DNA of 64,000 nt from contig NC_057320.1 of assembly GCF_000687475.1 (NCBI RefSeq), forward strand, positions 2,542,001 through 2,606,000. Direction: 5' to 3'. This stretch comes from Ustilaginoidea virens (taxonomy: Eukaryota; Ascomycota; Sordariomycetes; Hypocreales; Clavicipitaceae). The position numbers and the translations under genes are program-made. The stretch's first letter is position 1. The number at the start of each line of letters is the position of its first letter. The notes below the pieces were generated by a model. It was not told the origin of the DNA. It made no database searches and saw only the letters and a list, made by a program, of their open reading frames with translations. Positions 1 through 11,518 of this stretch are shown one piece after another.

Positions 1-669
1 GCAACATCCAAAACAGCTTGAGGTCTGATTGTACCAGAAGCGGCTGTCCTCAAACAAAGGCGTCTTCCAAATCGATATGGGCGGTTGGGTTTAGTAGAGG
101 ATGCCGGGATGCCACCCCTGCCTGCGTCTGCAGACTTCCCCGCCCACCAAACACCAGAACCGAAACTTCGCCGTTATCTATCAATGGGGCCAAATTCAAA
201 CTCACAAAGCACAAGCTAAGCTACCTTACCTCTGCTGCCGGCCTCGAGCCGACTTTGGCCCCATCTTTCCGGCACCACCACCATCAACTTGCCCATCTTT
301 TGTCTTTCTCTTTCTTTCTTCTTTTCTTCCATCTTCTCCTTTTTATTTTATTTATTTTATTTTATTTTATTTTAACCCCCCTCGGCACATCAGCTGTGAA
401 TGCGTCCGTGGCCAACAAATTACATCAATAGTACAGGACTTGTTAGGTCCTACCCAACCTTGAGAGCTGGTGGTCGGTCAACAACTTGCATCCGAAACCC
501 CCGCGATTCATCCTGGACGCGTACCCATCAGCCACCCATTTCACAACGAATCGAGAAACTGGTCCAGCAGGCAACAATCTGACACTGTTGGTTGCCCCCG
601 CAAGACTCGGGCTGATCAGCTTCCCTCTCGGCGCTACCTTGACCACAGGCCAATTCCGTTCCTCAAAGC
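1..669. other. intergenic / upstream region, no gene seen
   Basis: No reading frame here has recognisable protein features. A pyrimidine-rich tract and a TTTTA repeat lie around 300-375. The stretch directly before 670 probably holds the promoter and 5' leader of the prephenate dehydratase gene. The 3' end of a gene to the left of the window could also lie here but cannot be recognised. Confidence 0.5.
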
Positions 670-1822
670 ATGAAAGCGTCAGTTGAGAAACCAGTGGTCG
701 CTTTCCTTGGACCTATTGCGTCTTATTCGCATCAAGTAAGTCATCTTCTAGGGGGCGGCGGATGCTGCACTTGGGACTTGACTACTAATTGGACAAAAAG
801 GCAGTTCGGCAAGTGTTCCCGGAGGAGAAGTGGGAGCTACGGCCTGTTAGCACCATCGACGGTGGGTTTCCGCAGCAATCTTTCTACCCATGTTTCGCTA
901 TCAGATGAAATCATGGGGCGACATTCTGTGACTCTGACAGTGATGCCTAGATGTCTTCGACGAAACCCAGGACGGTCAGGTTACCGCGGGTGTAGTACCA
1001 TTTGAGAACTCGACCAATGGATCTGTCGTCTTCACACTGGACAACCTTGCCGACCGTGACGGCAAATACAAGGACATCATCGTTGACGGTGAGATATTTG
1101 TAGATGTCCATCACTGCCTACTTGGCCGCAGAGATCCCAACGACAAGTTGGAAGAGTCTCAAGATGGATCTGGTACCTGCACCCCGACAGCATCGGATCC
1201 CAGCCCGACAAAGCCCAGATCGAAACCACTCAGTAGTCTTGGCCACCTCAAACGAGTCTACTCGCATCCGCAAGCATTCGGTCAATGTAACGCCTTCATC
1301 TCGACTTATCTCAAAGGCGTCGAAATATTCGAAGTCAGCTCAACGAGCAAGGCTGCCGAAATCGTCAGTCAGGACACAACTGGAACATGGGCTGCCATAT
1401 CAAACCAACTAGCATCAAGCTTATACGGCCTGGAATTCTTGGGTAAGAATATTGAGGATCGTCAAGACAACACTACTCGCTTCCTGATCATCGGGACCCA
1501 AACCGCCGTCCCCGAGGATTGGGGTTTACAAAAGCAATCAGCCGCGACGTCAGGGAGCAAGTCTCTTGTCTCGTTGACGGTGCCGCACACTTGTCCGGGC
1601 GCTTTGGCTGACGTCCTGGGCTGTTTCCGGGACTTCAACCTGAATCTAACGAGCATCAACAGCCGACCCAGTCTCGTGGCCCCTTTCCAGTACATATTCT
1701 TTGTGGAGTTTGAAGGACACAAACACCACGATCAGAATGGCCGTGTGAAGGGGGCTCTGGACAGAATCAGTCAATTTGCCCATGGTTGCCGGTGGTTGGG
1801 TAGCTGGGAAAGATATCGCTAG
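670..1822 (+). CDS. pha2: prephenate dehydratase
   Basis: Converts prephenate to phenylpyruvate, the committed step of phenylalanine synthesis, in the cytosol. Modelled exons are 670-735, 801-861 and 951-1822, giving 332 residues with consistent phases. The N-terminus reads VAFLGPIASYSHQ, typical of the catalytic domain start. The catalytic domain continues with VPFENSTNGSV, a GEIFVDVHHCLLG-like strand and the conserved TTRFLIIG segment that carries the catalytic Thr. A C-terminal ACT domain follows (about residues 245-320), with PGALADVLGCF and a Ser-Arg-Pro motif (INSRPS) that normally binds phenylalanine for feedback inhibition. About 30 Ser/Pro/Lys-rich residues are inserted after the VDVHHCLLG strand. 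An apparent donor at 1089 is not used, since the frame reads through it. Family assignment is firm; the intron borders are inferred. Confidence 0.93.
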
Positions 1823-2285
1823 ACCCTTCCGCCCTTCCCAAAAGTAAAAAAAAAAGAAAGAAAAAAAAAGGCCAGCAAAACAAGGGGCGGCGTCGGCGTG
1901 GGCTCTAGCTGAATGAGCGCTAGCATTAAATCCTAATACGACAACGGCGCAGCCAAAAGCTCAATTACTACGGAATTGGTGGGGTGGAAACAACACCACA
2001 TGTGTCATGCATTCTCAAGCGTTATGAATCGGTCGAGGCGCAAAAACGTATTGAAAATCGGTATCCATTGCCTTCTCATCCACACGTGTCCTGGCTTTGC
2101 ATCATCAAACCCAAGACTCTGCTTTTTGGTTAGCAGAGCCTGGCTGGATGCTTCCGACGTTCCTTTTTCCCTCTTTACTTGCAGACTTGGGCCACAAACA
2201 AGTTCGATATCGGAGTTGTCGAACCCGTAATGCTTCCACGTAATCCACTAGACGAAGAAATACGCGCATAGACATTACGACAAAC
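1823..2285. other. intergenic region pha2 / methyltransferase
   Basis: An A-rich tract at 1846-1869 follows the pha2 stop. The rest should hold the pha2 3' end and the methyltransferase promoter. No gene is seen. Confidence 0.5.
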
Positions 2286-3579
2286 ATGACGAGCCCCGAC
2301 CAGAATGATTCCCACGGGCCCAGAGGTAGTAGAGATGGCAGTACCGCAATCTCAAGATCTCACACGAATTCGAATCAGTCTCACCGTGCTGCGAGCACGT
2401 ATCCCCGAAGAGGCCGTCGATTTCTACCTAGCACCCATGGAACTATGATTACATCACGTCACGGGAGAATTTATTCTGACAGGTAAGCTGTAATAGTACA
2501 TATGGACTCTGAAGTCTCTTTTGCCGTCTCTCTTTTCTCTCTCTCTCTCTCTCTCTTTTTTTTTTTTTTTATTTTTTGTTTTATTTTTTTTCCTGTGTTG
2601 ATTTCCATGTCTCTCGTCGTGAATTTGATGTTGCTGCGGGTTAACATGTCGGGTTTTCTCAAGAGGTTCCTCCACTCAATCCCTGTGGGCACGAGAGCTA
2701 GATTATCGCGAGATTAATGGGCGCACCTACTGCAAGGAGTACTACATGCCCAATGACGAAGTTGAACAGCTCCGCTTAACTGTTCAGCATCAGGTGTTTT
2801 TGCAAGCCTTCGACGGCGAGGTCACAAACGCTCAGGTCAGTCAACCTACCAACGTCCTGGACGTGGGAACCGGTACCGGCGATTGGGCGATACGCTTTGC
2901 CGAGTTGTTTCCCGATTGCGAAGTGGTTGGAACAGACATAGCTGCCATACAGGAGACGCGCGGTGTTCCCATGAATGTCTTTTTCGAGATTGAAGATGCA
3001 GAAGAATGGGATAGACCCTTGGATCATTATGACTTGGTGCATCTGAGGTGTATGGAGGGAGCATTTCGTGACTGGCAGGCTCTGTACAAGAACATCTATG
3101 ACTCCCTCAAGCCTGGCGGCTGGGTGGAAATAGCAGATATGGACGGGAACGAAGGACTGTACCAATTCTTCTCCAAGTTTTCCCCAGGGGCTCCCATTTT
3201 TCGTTTGATGGACGATTTTATCGCCGGGGCAGAGAAATCCGGACGACGCCGAGGCATATTCCATCTGGAACCGAGCTATTTCCGCGAAGCCGGCTTCGTC
3301 GATATAGCCGTGACTGAGCACACGTTCCACATGGCAGTCAACGATGAGTCCATAGGCAAGCTCTGGCTCGTAACTTGGCTGGATGGCCTGGAGGCATATT
3401 GCTTGAGGATACTGACGGAGCAAATGGGATGGAACGCCGACGACGTGAGGGAGGGGCTTCGGCAAACGGCCTCGGAGATTGCGGAGCGAGCGCATGACGA
3501 GGAAGCATGCAAAGCCATGTGCATCAACATGCGTATTGTCTTGGCGAGGAAACCGTTCGCGACGGATTCTGCAGCGTAG
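2286..3579 (+). CDS. LaeA-type SAM-dependent methyltransferase
   Basis: Class I S-adenosylmethionine-dependent methyltransferase of the large fungal group that includes LaeA and other TAM-domain enzymes. Exons are 2286-2482 and 2664-3579, giving 370 residues; the 181-base intron contains a CT/T tract. The first 65 residues are polar and Ser/Arg-rich. Exon 2 opens with a family-typical lead-in, REINGRTYCKEYYMPNDE. SAM motif I is VLDVGTGTGDWA at about residues 130-141, followed by the acidic GTDIA loop, then LVHLRCMEG and LKPGGWVEI. The C-terminal half is helical and ends without a tail. The substrate is unknown; relatives include global regulators of secondary metabolism and enzymes of unknown role. 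No biosynthetic genes lie nearby, so a cluster role is unlikely. The family is clear; the start and intron borders are inferred. Confidence 0.88.
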
Positions 3580-4372
3580 ATGGGTGCGTCCCAGCACTTA
3601 GCAGTGGGCGTGTGAGTGTGTGTGGGGGGGGGAGTCGAAGAGGTCAATGGTTGGGCCCTGCAAGGCTAATTGTATTTCCTTTTTGTCTTTTTTTGTCTTT
3701 TCCATTGGTTCTCATCTGTTTGCCGCCTTTTCTTTTTTTTTCTTTTTTTTTTTTGCTGTGTAGAATAGCAATGCTCGTTGTGGTTATGTTGCCACGGAGG
3801 GTTTCGGGCAGAGGTGTAATATTTGTCGTTGGCCGAAAAGTTGCCTGTCGCCATGTCGTCTTGAACGAGCTAAAGTGGACAGATAGACAATGACAAAGCT
3901 TTGCAATTTTGAACTGCAATTGCGACATATCATATGCAGCAAGTTCCAAAGGCCAAGTTTGTTTTGATCCGAGAACCCATATAGTGAGTGGCATGACTCT
4001 GGAGTCCAGGCAGGTTTTTATGTCAACATTCGTAGGTCTGTCTGGTACCTACCTTAGGTACCTAGGTAGGTAAGGTAAGCTAGGAAGGAGCATAAGCGTG
4101 GAGAAAGCTAAGCTCCTATGGGTGGGTGGGTACACCGTACATGTAGCTATCCCCAGCGCCCAAACCACCACTTGCCCACCACGAACCAGCATCTACACCG
4201 TTGGCAACATCCAGCTACTCGGCACGCGGCACGCTGCACGCTGCACCCACGCCGCATCCACCGCCGCATCTACCACCGTGTAGCAAAGGCAAGGAGCTGG
4301 AGGTCGGAAAAAATACGGACGACCCGACCAAGTCCTGCAAAGAGGGGGGAGAGCGCGGCCAACTTGTCGCCA
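3580..4372. other. intergenic region with TAGGTACC cluster
   Basis: Contains a G-run near 3625, T-rich tracts at 3680-3755 and a cluster of TAGGTACC-like words at about 4043-4083. The segment 4180-4370 probably includes the vps18 leader. No gene is seen. Confidence 0.5.
4043..4083. repeat. TAGGTACCTA-type palindrome cluster
   Basis: Overlapping copies of GGTACCT, TAGGTACCTAGG and GGTAGGTAAGG in about 40 bases. The core TAGGTACCTA is self-complementary. The same words recur in many other intergenic stretches of the window. Confidence 0.7.
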
Positions 4373-7300
4373 ATGTCTTTCAACCCCAACGATGGCTTTG
4401 TGGCCCTCGCCGCCACCGCCCATGATGACACCGATGCGGATCAAGCACCCATTTTCAACGTGGAGCGCGTCGAGATGAACTTCTCCGTGACGGCCGAGTT
4501 TGTCGCCGCGCAAATAGCAAACAACGTCATGATTCTCGCCCTGTCCAACGGTCGCCTTCTTCGTATCGACCTGAAGCACCCGGAAGACATTGACGGTACG
4601 CAAGTTCCCGGATCCGAGTCCGAACCCGGATTCACATTCACGTTCACGGCAATGGCTAAACTTGCGCTTTCCCGCAGACATTGATCTTCCGAAAAGGGCC
4701 TCCGAAATCGGCGTCATCCGCCGCCTGTTCCTAGACCCGACGGCATCCCACTTGCTCATCTGCACGGCTCTCGGCGAAAATTACTACCTTCATTCGCAAT
4801 CCAGGCAGCCCCGACCTTTGGGTCAGTTCCGAGGTGTCATGATGGAGAGCGTTGCCTGGAACCCGTCTCTCCCCACGGCGTCCACGCGAGAAATACTCAT
4901 CGGGGCCGCTGACGGCAACATATACGAGGCCTTCATTGAGACCTCGAATGAGTTTTACCGACGAGAAGTCAAGCACTTGAAGAATCTGCACAAACTCCCC
5001 GACGGTGCCATTACTGGCTTGTGGGTGGACGATTTAAAGGGCAAGCCCGACCTCCGCAGAGTCATCATCGGCACCCAGAGCAGATTGTTCCACCTGGTTG
5101 GCCGGGTGGGCCGTAGTCACGATGGCAGTGGGTCAATATACACCAAGCTGTTCGAATCGGAACAGCCAGTTACTCATGAGGCCTTTGGCAACTCCGCCGG
5201 CGCTCATTCTGCCGTGGCAGTATCGCCTGATCCTCCAAGTCAACGCCTTCACGGGGACGATGTCCCCGACAGGGCATACGCTTGGTTGTCGTCGCAGGGG
5301 GTGTTTCACGGTAGATTGTTCAACGAGCCTGCGGATCTCAGCCTCGGATCAAAGATATTCGCGGATTCCAAGACTCTGACAAAATCCCAGATAGTCACAC
5401 CTGACTCTGCAGATCGACGTGCGGCGACAGCAGAGGCAATCGACTCCATCCTTCTCACCCAGTGGCATATAATCAGCTTGGTGGGGAGCCGAATCATTGC
5501 AACTAACCGCCTGACTGGGAAGATGGTGTCGGAACATGACATACTAGTGCCAGGCCGGAAAGCCATCGCCTTCACCATGGACGCCCAGGAAAGAACGTTT
5601 TGGATCATCACCTCGGACGAGATATTCGAAATCGTTGCTCGGAACGAAGAGAGAAACATCTGGAAGATCATGATGGGTAACGAGCAATTCGAGTCAGCCT
5701 TGCGGTATGCCCGCACCCAGACCCAGAAAGAGACGGTGGCGGGTGCATACGGAGACCATCTCGCCAAGAGGGGTCACTGGATGGAGGCAGCTAGCCTGTA
5801 CGGACGCAGCAACAAGGCGTTTGAGGAGATTGCGCTCAGTCTCGTCGACAACAGCCAGCATGATGCCCTGAGACAATTCCTGCTTACAAAGCTGGCAACG
5901 ACGAGAACATCCGCCGTGATCCAGAGGGTGATTGTGGCAAGCTGGCTTGTAGAGGTCTTCATGGCCAAGCTCAACTACCTCGACGACACCATCATCACGC
6001 AGGCAGAACTTTCCGAGAACTTGAGCTGGTCGGAATCCAGGACCGTGCTGGAGTCGGTTAAAAAGGAGTATCGCGACTTTGTCAACAAGTACAAGAATGA
6101 CCTGGACCACAAGACGGTCTACGACATCATCAGCAGCCACGGCAGAGAAGGAGAGCTCTTGTATTTTGCCAGCGCCATCAATGATTACCATTACGTCTTG
6201 TCGTACTGGGTGCAAAGGGAGCGGTGGCCGGAGGTGCTTGCGGTTCTGAAGAAGCAGACCGATACCGAGGTTTTCTACCGCTACAGCAGCGTGCTCATGA
6301 CTCACGTGGCGCAAGAGACGGTGGATATCTTGATGAGGCTCAGCGACGTCAAACCTCGCAGCCTCATCCCGGCCCTGCTGGAGTACAACCGCAGCTACTC
6401 TGGCGGTGCGAGCTCGCAGAACCAGGCGATACGCTACCTGAACTTTGTCGTGTTCCAGCTCAACTCCAAGGACGCGGCCATCCACAACACTCTGATTTCG
6501 ATATATGCCTCGCATCAGTCTCAGGACGAATCCGGGCTCCTGTCTTACCTGCAAGCGCAGGGGGATGAGCCGAGATACGACCCCGACTTTGCGCTGCGGC
6601 TATGCATCCAGCATCACCGCACGCTCTCGTGCGTCCACATCTTCACCAGCATGGGTCAGTACCTGCAAGCAGTCGACCTCGCCCTGTCTCACGGCGAAGT
6701 TGAGCTGGCATCGGTCATTGCAGACAGGCCCATGTCGGATCCGCAGCTGAGAAAGAAGCTATGGCTTGCGGTGGCGCGCAAGGTGATTGCCAAGTCGGAC
6801 AGCATCAAGGGCGCGATTGCGTTCCTGAAACGGTGCGACCTGCTCAAGATTGATGACCTGATACCTTTCTTCCCCGACTTTGTCGTCATTGATGATTTCA
6901 AGGAGGAAATTTGCCAAGCACTGGAAGACTACAGCAGGAACATTGACAACCTCAAGAAGGAGATGGACGAGTCGTGCCAAACGGCAAGCAACATCAAGAT
7001 GGACATTGCAGCCCTAGATCACCGATATGCCATAGTGGAGCCGGGAGAAAAGTGCTACGTTTGCGGACTGCCGTTGCTCAGCAGGCAATTCTTTGTGTTT
7101 CCTTGCCAGCACTCATTCCACTCTGACTGCATGGGCAAGAAGGTGCTCGAGTACTCTGGCTACGGCCACTCCAAGAAGATACGACAACTGCAGACGCAAA
7201 TACACAAGGGTCTAGTAAATGGGGCCAAGAGGGAAGCAGTGGTAGCCGAACTGGACGCCTTGGTCGCATCAGCATGGTAAGGTTTACCGTGGGCCACATT

Positions 7301-7441
7301 CGAGTGTTTTTTTTTTTTTGGGGGGGGGGGCCTTTTGCTAATTTGCCATGTTTTAGCATACTCTGCAGCGACTTTGCCATCAAGAAGATAGATGAACCGT
7401 TCATCACGGCGGACGATGATGTTGAGGCGTGGGCTGTATGA
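4373..7441 (+). CDS. vps18: vacuolar protein sorting protein Vps18 (Pep3)
   Basis: Core subunit of the class C Vps complex shared by HOPS and CORVET, which tethers membranes for fusion at endosomes and the vacuole. Exons are 4373-4595, 4678-7276 and 7357-7441, giving 968 residues, the usual length for the family. The N-terminal half has the beta-propeller-like Pep3/Vps18 domain. The middle is a helical clathrin-heavy-chain-like repeat region, including SDVKPRSLIPALLEY. A coiled-coil stretch at about 835-865 precedes a C-terminal RING-H2-like zinc module with CYVCGLPL, PCQHSFHSDCM and, across the last intron, CILCSDFAIKKIDEPF. The last intron matters: reading past 7276 meets a stop at 7278-7280 and would lose the final Cys pair. 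An 11-base T run directly followed by a G run (from 7308) lies inside that intron. Confidence 0.95.
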
Positions 7442-7804
7442 GAGGTGTTGGTGGATATTCGGGTATCCTTTGATTTTCATATTACCTGTTTCGAATCAAG
7501 ATTGATCGATTTGCCTCTGCCCTAGAGACAATCCTTCGAGGCAAGCAACGAAGTACATCCAAAGGGTCGGATTCGCAACGGGACTCGGGGAACCACCAAA
7601 ACGTTTGCGCCAATCAAGCCGATTGAGGAAAATCCGGTCGACGTGTCCCATATTGATATTCGGCTCGTCGTTTCGCATGAGGCGGCGACTTTCGACAGGG
7701 AGGCGTGGTTAGTAAGTACTTGGTTGGGTAGGTAGTGCCCGTCGAGCGCATCAGCAGTCCCTTGTAGATTGCTCGGGGCTGGAAGCAGGGACAAGATGTG
7801 GTTG

Positions 7805-7853
7805 CGCAAGCCGTGCAAGCCGTGCAAGCCGTGCAAGCCGTGCAAGCCGTGCA
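7805..7853. repeat. 9-base tandem repeat (GCAAGCCGT)
   Basis: Five and a half near-perfect head-to-tail copies with no spacers, in intergenic DNA downstream of vps18. Confidence 0.9.
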
Positions 7854-8619
7854 ATGGTCACTGATCAGCTGCACCAGTAATGGTGCCCATTCATTCATTC
7901 ATTACCTCGCAGACGGCAGCTTCGTTTTCGTGTTGCGCTATAGGTATCTCGAACGAGACGGGGCAAGAGGTTAACAAGAGAAACTGGAGCGTGGTAAAGC
8001 CGGGCGAGGGGACAAAGGTCCCCGGGGGAGGGGGGGGGGGGGGGGGGGGCGGCGCATGGAAGCATTGGAATGCAAACGCCGTATCAGGGCCGACTGGAGG
8101 TTGGTGCGGGTGATGGAGATGGATCCAACTAGACACTTGGTTCTTCTCCCTTGATGTTGTTTCTTGGATCCGAGGCCATTTGTTTGTTATTGTTGTTGTT
8201 GTTGGTGGCCAGGCCCCACAGCGGATGTACCTGGTACCTGGTACCGACTCCCGAGGACGAAGGTGCGTTGCGTTGCGTTGCGTTGCAGCCAGCGCCAGCG
8301 CCAGCGTTAGTGCTACCTGCCTTTGACTTGCGGAATGCTTAGTCATGGCTGCAAATAATAATGGTTCCGGTTCGTTTGGTTTGTCCATCCAACTTTCAAC
8401 CAGCCAACCAACCTCAACCTGCAAGTCGTTTGGCCATGCTCAGCAAACAAGCCAGTTCGTCTTGAGCAGCCGTCCGCGTCAGCTCGCCGGTTCCCTCCTT
8501 TTTTTTTTTTTTTTTTTTTTTTGCCCCCCATCTCTCTTGCTCTTGCGACTTGGGCCGCGCGTCTGCAGCGCCCCCTTCTTCCCCCCCCTCGTCCCCACAT
8601 GTTTTTGGTGTTTGGGATG

Positions 8620-8672
8620 TTGGCTTGGCCAGGCTTGGTTTGGCCAGGCTTGGCTTGGCTTGGCTTGGCTTG
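8620..8672. repeat. TTGGC pentanucleotide array, intergenic copy
   Basis: Runs of GGCTT/TTGGC units with a few CCAGG variants, upstream of the aspartic protease. The same unit is repeated inside that gene's intron at about 9441-9480. Confidence 0.85.
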
Positions 8673-9216
8673 TTCAAGCCGGCAATGCGGCAATGCGGCA
8701 CGGCATCGTGCTTTCTCGGCTGCTCCAACTTCCAGCTTCTGTTTTTGACAAGCTGCGTGCCTGCTCAAGCCCACCTTGCGCGGCCCGGCTAGTCAGAGCC
8801 GACAAAGTCCAACTCGCTCAAGTCGTCGTCGCGTCTTGTGGCGTGGCGTCATCACGAGATGCCGGTGGTTACAACTTACGAATCCACAGGTCCCGCCGAG
8901 GCCGCTCGCTGTTGCTGACGGCTGCCCTGCACCCTGCGCCCTGCGTCCTGCGTCCTGCACGCTTCTTTATTTCTTATAGTCTTCGACATTTGCTCTCGCC
9001 GGCCGAACCTCTCGCCAGAGTCTTCAGTCTGGACCGATATCCTATAGTCAACTAGAGACCAAATTCTTCCTTCTTCGCCTCAACCCGTCCGCGTTTGCAT
9101 CGTGTGGATTTGCACCACCGGCGAGGCCCACGGTGCCTGCAAAGAGTGCAGCAAGACTCAAACTCACCCGCATATTTCCTTCATTTTCAACTCTCATCCT
9201 TACCTAGCCCCCCTTC

Positions 9217-10771
9217 ATGCATCTCCTGTCGAATATCGCCGTCTTCTGCACCGCCCTGCACATCGTCTGCGGCCTGTCAATACCGCAGAGACGGGGTGCT
9301 CCACCCCCACGACTGGTCGGCTTGCCGTTGCATCGATCCAAGATACGGGACCCTGTCGCCAATGACAGAAAACGGATGCGAAGAAGAGGGAGTGTCACGG
9401 GAACACTAGAGAATCTGGTAAGCAAGGGACTGGCGTGTGAGTTGGCTTGGCTTGGCTTGGCTTGGCTTGGCCTGGCTTGGTGCCAACTGCCTTGTGCATT
9501 GTCCTGACATGGGCGAGCAGCAAACGCTCTACTTTCTCAACGCAACCTTGGGGACGCCGCCTCAGAAGCTGTCATTCCATATCGACACGGGGAGCAGCGA
9601 TCTGTGGGTCAATACGCCGTCGTCGAGACTCTGCTCGTTCCCGCAAAAGCCCTGCTCCGACACGGCAACCTACAGCGCCAACAAGTCGTCAACATACCAT
9701 TACGTCGGCAGCTACTTCAACATCTCCTACGTTGACGGCTCGGGTGCCGCGGGGGATTATGCGACCGACACCCTGCGCTTCTCCGGCCAGAACATAAGCT
9801 CGTTGCAGTTCGGCATCGGCTATCGCAGCACCGCGCAGCAGAATGTTCTAGGGCTAGGATACCCCGCCAACGAAGCGCAGGTGACAGACCTGGGCATGCA
9901 GCCGTACCAGAATCTGCTGCCAAGAATGCGCGCCCAAGGCGTCGTCTCGTCCGACGCCTTCAGTCTGTGGCTAAACGACCTGGGCGCCGCCACTGGCAGC
10001 ATCCTTTTCGGCGGCGTCGACACGGAAAAGTACCACGGCAATCTGATCAGCCTGCCCATCCAAAAGGTCGGCGACGCCTACAGCCAGTTTTACATCACCC
10101 TGACCGGGCTCGATGCGGGACCCAAGACCGTTGCCGCGGACATGGCGCTCGCCGTCTTGCTCGACTCTGGATCCTCGCTTACCTATCTACCCAACGACCT
10201 GGTGTCGCGGATATACGAGCGGGTCGGCGCGGCGTATCAGGAGGCGGACGGCGTTGCCTTTGTGCCGTGCTCGCTCCGAAACAGGAACGACAGCATGACG
10301 TTCAAGTTCAGCTCTCCTGCATCCATCACCTTGTCGCTCAGCAGCATGGTCCTGGATCTTGACGAGTCCTTGACTGGGGCGAACACCAACACCACGGTCA
10401 ACAACGAGGAAGCGTGCCTGTTTGGCATCGCGCCCGCAGCAGGGTCCAACAGTGTTTTGGGGGACACCTTTCTACGGGGCGCGTACGTCGTCTACGACAT
10501 GAGCAACAACCAAATCGCCCTCGCCAACGCCAAGTTCAACGTTACGGCCACCAACGTCGTCGAGATTGGCGGCAGCAACGGCAACGGCAACGGCAGCGCC
10601 GTGCCCGTCGCCACCAAGGCAAGCAATCCCGTGACGGCGACGAGTGGGTTTCCCAGCCTCGAGAGGACCAGCAATGACAGCGGCGCAGCCGGAATCTCGC
10701 CGTCCTCGCCCATGGCACTTGCGGGCGTGGTGGCGGGCGCGGCAATCACCGTTGCCATCATGTTGTACTGA
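9217..10771 (+). CDS. GPI-type pepsin-like aspartic protease
   Basis: Secreted A1-family aspartic endopeptidase predicted to be held at the plasma membrane or wall by a GPI anchor (yapsin-like). Exons are 9217-9417 and 9521-10771, giving 483 residues. Residues 1-20 form a signal peptide. A basic propeptide with KRMRRR (about residues 52-57) offers a Kex2-type cleavage site. The two catalytic motifs are both intact: DTGSSDLWV with Asp89 and DSGSSLTYLP with Asp282. Several Asn-X-Ser/Thr sequons are present. The C-terminus is Ser/Gly/Asn-rich and ends in a hydrophobic tail with no charged residue after it, as expected for GPI attachment. The intron carries a TTGGC array and ends in GAGCAG, so acceptors 9518 and 9521 are both in frame and would differ by one Gln. 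Confidence 0.92.
9441..9480 (+). repeat. TTGGC pentanucleotide array inside an intron
   Basis: About eight TTGGC units with one CCTGG variant fill over a third of the single intron (9418-9520) of the aspartic protease gene. Confidence 0.88.
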
Positions 10772-11298
10772 TGCGTTTCTTTTTTTTTTTGTTTTTTTTT
10801 TCGCTTCGTATCTCACAAAAGCCTGGAATTTCCTCTCTTTCTCTCTCCCATGAACCTGTTTTCTCCCTGCACCACCCTAGATTTGATGTCTCGATTCCGG
10901 AGGACTCGGCAACCCAAGATGCATTTGCGACGGCGTTTTGTACAGTTTTAATTCAAGCAAGTAACGTCATGTAAGTAGAAAATAAAACCACCATGATGAA
11001 AATGTACGTGCCGTTCCGAACCCCCGTCCCAAGAAGCTCCCAAAATAGACGCACGCAGAAAACAAGAGAAGACACCGTGAAACCAGACAGCGCTGATGCG
11101 CTGCCATTGCTGGTTGTGGGTTTGCGTCTGCTCTAGATCAACTTGTTCCACCGGAAAAGAAATTCTTTGCCCAAACCAATCCTCCGTGATAAAGGGGCAG
11201 TATTCCCGTACTTTCATCTATTCAGGATTTTTTTTTTGTTTTAAACTCCCGCTTTCCAACCTCAACCTTGTTCATTCTCCGATTTCCCGGGATTTTTT

Positions 11299-11342
<44 letters not shown>

Positions 11343-11518
11343 GCAGAGCGCTTAGCCGAAAAGAAGACAGCCTCAAATCTTTGTACTCGGCACAACTAGA
11401 CTTGCTTCGCCTAGTCGACCATGTTGCCGGAAAAAAATCGAGCCATGCGCAACACGCGTCGCATCGCATGCATGTAGGTGCAAGCAAAAACCAAGGCGTC
11501 TGGGCCGGGCCCCCCCGG
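10772..11518. other. convergent intergenic region with a 39-base T run
   Basis: Lies between the 3' ends of the aspartic protease (+) and the Zn2Cys6 gene (-). T-rich tracts follow the protease stop, and an uninterrupted T run occupies 11303-11341. No gene is seen. Confidence 0.55.

Larger units (their letters stand above)
7442..9216. other. intergenic region with several tandem repeats
   Basis: Nearly 1.8 kb without a convincing gene. It holds a 9-base array (7805-7853), a long G run (about 8029-8050), short GCGTT repeats near 8266-8285, a T run near 8502-8522 and a TTGGC-type array (about 8620-8672). Open frames here are low-complexity products of these repeats. The last 300 bases probably carry the promoter and leader of the aspartic protease. 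Confidence 0.5.

Noticed and set aside
2776..3597. 273-codon minus-strand frame opposite the methyltransferase
   Set aside because: Complement of a coding exon; no domain features.
1..4400. Biosynthetic gene cluster around the LaeA-type methyltransferase
   Set aside because: Neighbours are prephenate dehydratase and Vps18, both housekeeping; no backbone enzyme, oxidase or transporter nearby.
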